This document shows, in pieces, positions 24,280 to 25,916 of a DNA stretch of 25,916 bases. Position 1 is the stretch's first letter, and every line of letters begins with the position of its first letter. A model generated the notes under the pieces. That model did not search any database, was not told where the DNA came from, and saw only the letters and a program-made list of their open reading frames with translations. The position numbers and the translations under genes were made by a program. The DNA is from Mailhella massiliensis (GTDB lineage Bacteria > Desulfobacterota > Desulfovibrionia > Desulfovibrionales > Desulfovibrionaceae): contig NZ_DYZA01000015.1 in the NCBI RefSeq assembly GCF_020741395.1, positions 1 through 25,916 on the forward strand, in the 5' to 3' direction.

Positions 24280-25071
24280 CTATACCTTCCGCACCGGCAC
24301 CCCGGCTTTTTCCATGTAATCCTTGAGCTCCGCGATAGTGTACTGCCCGTAGTGCACAATGGAGGCCACCAGCGCGGCGGAGGCTCCGCCTTTCGTCACG
24401 GCGTCCACCAGATGCTCAGGTGCTCCCGCCCCGCCGGAGGCGATGACGGGAATAGTCACCGCATTGCAGATCATATGGGTGAGGTTAAGCTCATAACCGT
24501 CTCTCGTACCGTCGGCATCTATGGAGTTGACGCAAAGCTCCCCGGCCCCGAGTTCCTCGCAGCGGCGTGCCCAGGCTATGGCGTCGATACCCATGGGCTT
24601 GCGCCCGCCGTGTATGACGATTTCATACCCGGAAGGGCACGCCGCGCTCACATCGACACGCTTCACGTCCATGCCCACCACCACGGCCTGAGAGCCGAAG
24701 GCGTCCGCCCCGCGGCTGATGAGAAAAGGATCCTTCACTACCGCGGAGTTCACGGAAACTTTTTCCGCCCCGGCAAGGAGCACGGCACGCATGTCTTCCA
24801 CGGAAGAAATGCCCCCGCCCACGGAAAAGGGGATGAAAATATTGCTCGCCACACGCTCCACGACATCAAGGAAAATCCCCCGCGCTTCGCAGGAAGCCGT
24901 AATGTCGTAAAAAACGATTTCGTCCGCACCTTCTTCATAATAGCGGCGGGCCGTTTCCACCGGATCGCCTATATCCACGTTTCCCTTGAACTTGATACCC
25001 TTGGTCAGGCGGCCGCCCCGCACGTCGAGGCAGGGAATGAGCCTTTTGCTCAAATGGCTTTTTTCAGACAC
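24280..25071 (-). CDS. hisF: Imidazole glycerol phosphate synthase, cyclase subunit
   Basis: A 263-residue TIM barrel that, with HisH, makes imidazole-glycerol phosphate and AICAR from PRFAR in histidine synthesis. The family opening LSKRLIPCLDVRGGRLTKG carries the catalytic Asp (D16), and CVNSIDADGTRDGYELNL carries the second. Phosphate-binding SVGGGIS and ASGGAG are present. I start it at the GTG at 25071, since GGGAGG lies six bases upstream and this leaves only a short N-terminal extension. An ATG eight codons earlier has no ribosome site. The GTG overlaps the hisH stop by eight bases. The ribosome site is inside a perfect 14-base palindrome (25071-25084), which could make its translation depend on ribosomes finishing hisH. 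Confidence 0.95.
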   Translation of the reverse strand: MSEKSHLSKRLIPCLDVRGGRLTKGIKFKGNVDIGDPVETARRYYEEGADEIVFYDITASCEARGIFLDVVERVASNIFIPFSVGGGISSVEDMRAVLLAGAEKVSVNSAVVKDPFLISRGADAFGSQAVVVGMDVKRVDVSAACPSGYEIVIHGGRKPMGIDAIAWARRCEELGAGELCVNSIDADGTRDGYELNLTHMICNAVTIPVIASGGAGAPEHLVDAVTKGGASAALVASIVHYGQYTIAELKDYMEKAGVPVRKV

Positions 25072-25699
25072 GGGAGGCCTCCCGGCAGTACTCATAAAAA
25101 TTCGTCAGAAGTCTCAGGCCCGGGCGGCCGCTCTTCTCGGGATGGAACTGCACAGCCCAGAGGCCGGGGCGGCCGTATACCGCCGCGAACTCACATCCGT
25201 AACGGCTGGTGGCAATGACAAGCTCCGGGGCCGGGTCGGTATAATAGCTGTGCACGAAATAAAAACGCGCGTCTTCCTCCACACCCTCCAGAAGCTCGGA
25301 GGGACGCTTTTTCTCCAGCGTGTTCCAGCCCATGTGCGGAATACGGATAGGTTCCCCTCCGTCGCGCCATTCCGGTTGAAAACGGCGGCAGACGCCGGGC
25401 ACGATGCCGAGCGCGGCTGTATCGTTCTCCTCGCTGTGCTCCAGAAGTATCTGGCAGCCGAGACAGATGCCGAGCAGGGGTTTCTGCATGGCGACGACCT
25501 CGCGCAGGACCTTGTCCATGCCTGTGGAAGTAAGCTGGGCCATGGCCTGTCCGGCCGCGCCCACGCCGGGAAAAATTACGCCCTCGGCGTCAAGTATGGT
25601 CGAAGGATCGGCCGTGATTTCGGCAGGAATATCCAGAGAACGCAGCGCTCTTATGACGCTGGTCTGGTTTCCCGCCTTATAGTCGAGAATGGCAAGCAT
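25064..25699 (-). CDS. hisH: Imidazole glycerol phosphate synthase, glutaminase subunit
   Basis: A 211-residue class I glutamine amidotransferase that supplies ammonia to HisF. The nucleophile C79 lies in GICLGCQ, and the His-Glu pair is in FHPEKSG near residue 190. Family segments LDYKAGNQTSV, IFPGVGAAG and IPHMGWN are present. Length is as in other HisH proteins (about 200). It starts at an ATG with TAGGT about nine bases upstream, and its end overlaps hisF by eight bases. Other histidine genes are not in the window, so the pathway is split between loci or continues elsewhere. Confidence 0.96.
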   Translation of the reverse strand: MLAILDYKAGNQTSVIRALRSLDIPAEITADPSTILDAEGVIFPGVGAAGQAMAQLTSTGMDKVLREVVAMQKPLLGICLGCQILLEHSEENDTAALGIVPGVCRRFQPEWRDGGEPIRIPHMGWNTLEKKRPSELLEGVEEDARFYFVHSYYTDPAPELVIATSRYGCEFAAVYGRPGLWAVQFHPEKSGRPGLRLLTNFYEYCREASRV

Positions 25700-25736
25700 C
25701 GGTATGACCTAGGTTGAAGGGATACGGCCCAAGGGG

Positions 25737-25916
25737 CTAAAAACTTATGCCGGTCTGCATCTGGCTGCCGGCGCGGGAATAGCCGCTCCCCGTGCCGATT
25801 ACCGTAGTCATGCTGCCGTCTACCTTCACGTTGTCCAGCCTGTCTTCGCTCAGACATCCGGTAAGGCAGCATCCTAACAGGAGCATAACCGCAAACGGGA
25901 AAAGAAATATTCTCAT
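25737..25916 (-). CDS. Very small lipoprotein (59 residues, starting at the window edge)
   Basis: The frame begins with an ATG occupying the last three bases of the window and ends with TAG at 25737-25739. The product MRIFLFPFAVMLLLGCCLTGC has a hydrophobic signal and a canonical lipobox L-T-G-C with C21 as the lipidated residue (an alternative LLGC ends at C16). A mature part of under 40 polar residues follows, rich in Gly, Ser and Thr (SEDRLDNVKVDGSMTTVIG). Function is unknown; small lipoproteins of this size often act as envelope or membrane-complex accessories. It lies 37 bases before hisH on the same strand. The true start could lie further right, beyond the window. Confidence 0.65.
   Translation of the reverse strand: MRIFLFPFAVMLLLGCCLTGCLSEDRLDNVKVDGSMTTVIGTGSGYSRAGSQMQTGISF

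Overview
The window looks like a chromosomal segment of a GC-rich, strictly anaerobic deltaproteobacterium, most likely a member of the Desulfovibrionaceae (Desulfovibrio/Bilophila/Mailhella type). The reasons are a class III (oxygen-sensitive) ribonucleotide reductase with its activase, a short bacterial 2[4Fe-4S] ferredoxin, a putative sulfate exporter family carrier, a zinc-ribbon threonine synthase, high GC with long antisense shadow ORFs, and several small proteins of unknown family. The genus assignment is inference; there is no 16S gene here.

Layout, left to right. Bases 1-126 are the end of an IS3-family insertion sequence that runs out of the window, with the first 18 codons of its OrfA. 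Bases 395-2574 (minus strand) hold a two-gene unit: an orphan OppF-type ABC ATPase followed by an ATP-grasp protein, closed by a strong terminator. Bases 2994-7196 (plus) are opgG-opgH for osmoregulated periplasmic glucan synthesis. A gene-poor stretch (7197-7925) with three hairpins separates them from the convergent operon rimP-nusA-ylxR-infB (minus, 13242 to 7926), which is preceded by a good sigma70 promoter and a leader that ends in an intrinsic terminator, so it is probably attenuated.

Bases 13741-16226 (plus) encode the anaerobic ribonucleotide reductase, and this is the most unusual part of the window. The large NrdD protein lacks a normal C-terminal glycyl-radical motif. That motif (RRITGYL) is instead encoded by a separate 61-residue ORF starting 11 bases after the nrdD stop codon, whose ribosome binding site overlaps that stop codon. 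A strong terminator follows. The activase gene nrdG lies convergently on the minus strand, translationally coupled to a 296-residue protein of unknown function.

The rest is minus strand. It holds a YeiH-type carrier with a long Ala/Lys-rich insert plus a one-TM small protein (20197-18162), an operon of a YkgJ-type cysteine-cluster protein, an unknown 133-residue protein and a TPR protein (22175-20470), a ferredoxin with its own promoter and a dyad just downstream of it (22681-22371), and hisH-hisF-thrC (25699-22742). At the right edge is a very short lipoprotein gene beginning exactly at the window end. Intrinsic terminators delimit several of these units, so much of the transcript structure can be read directly from the sequence.
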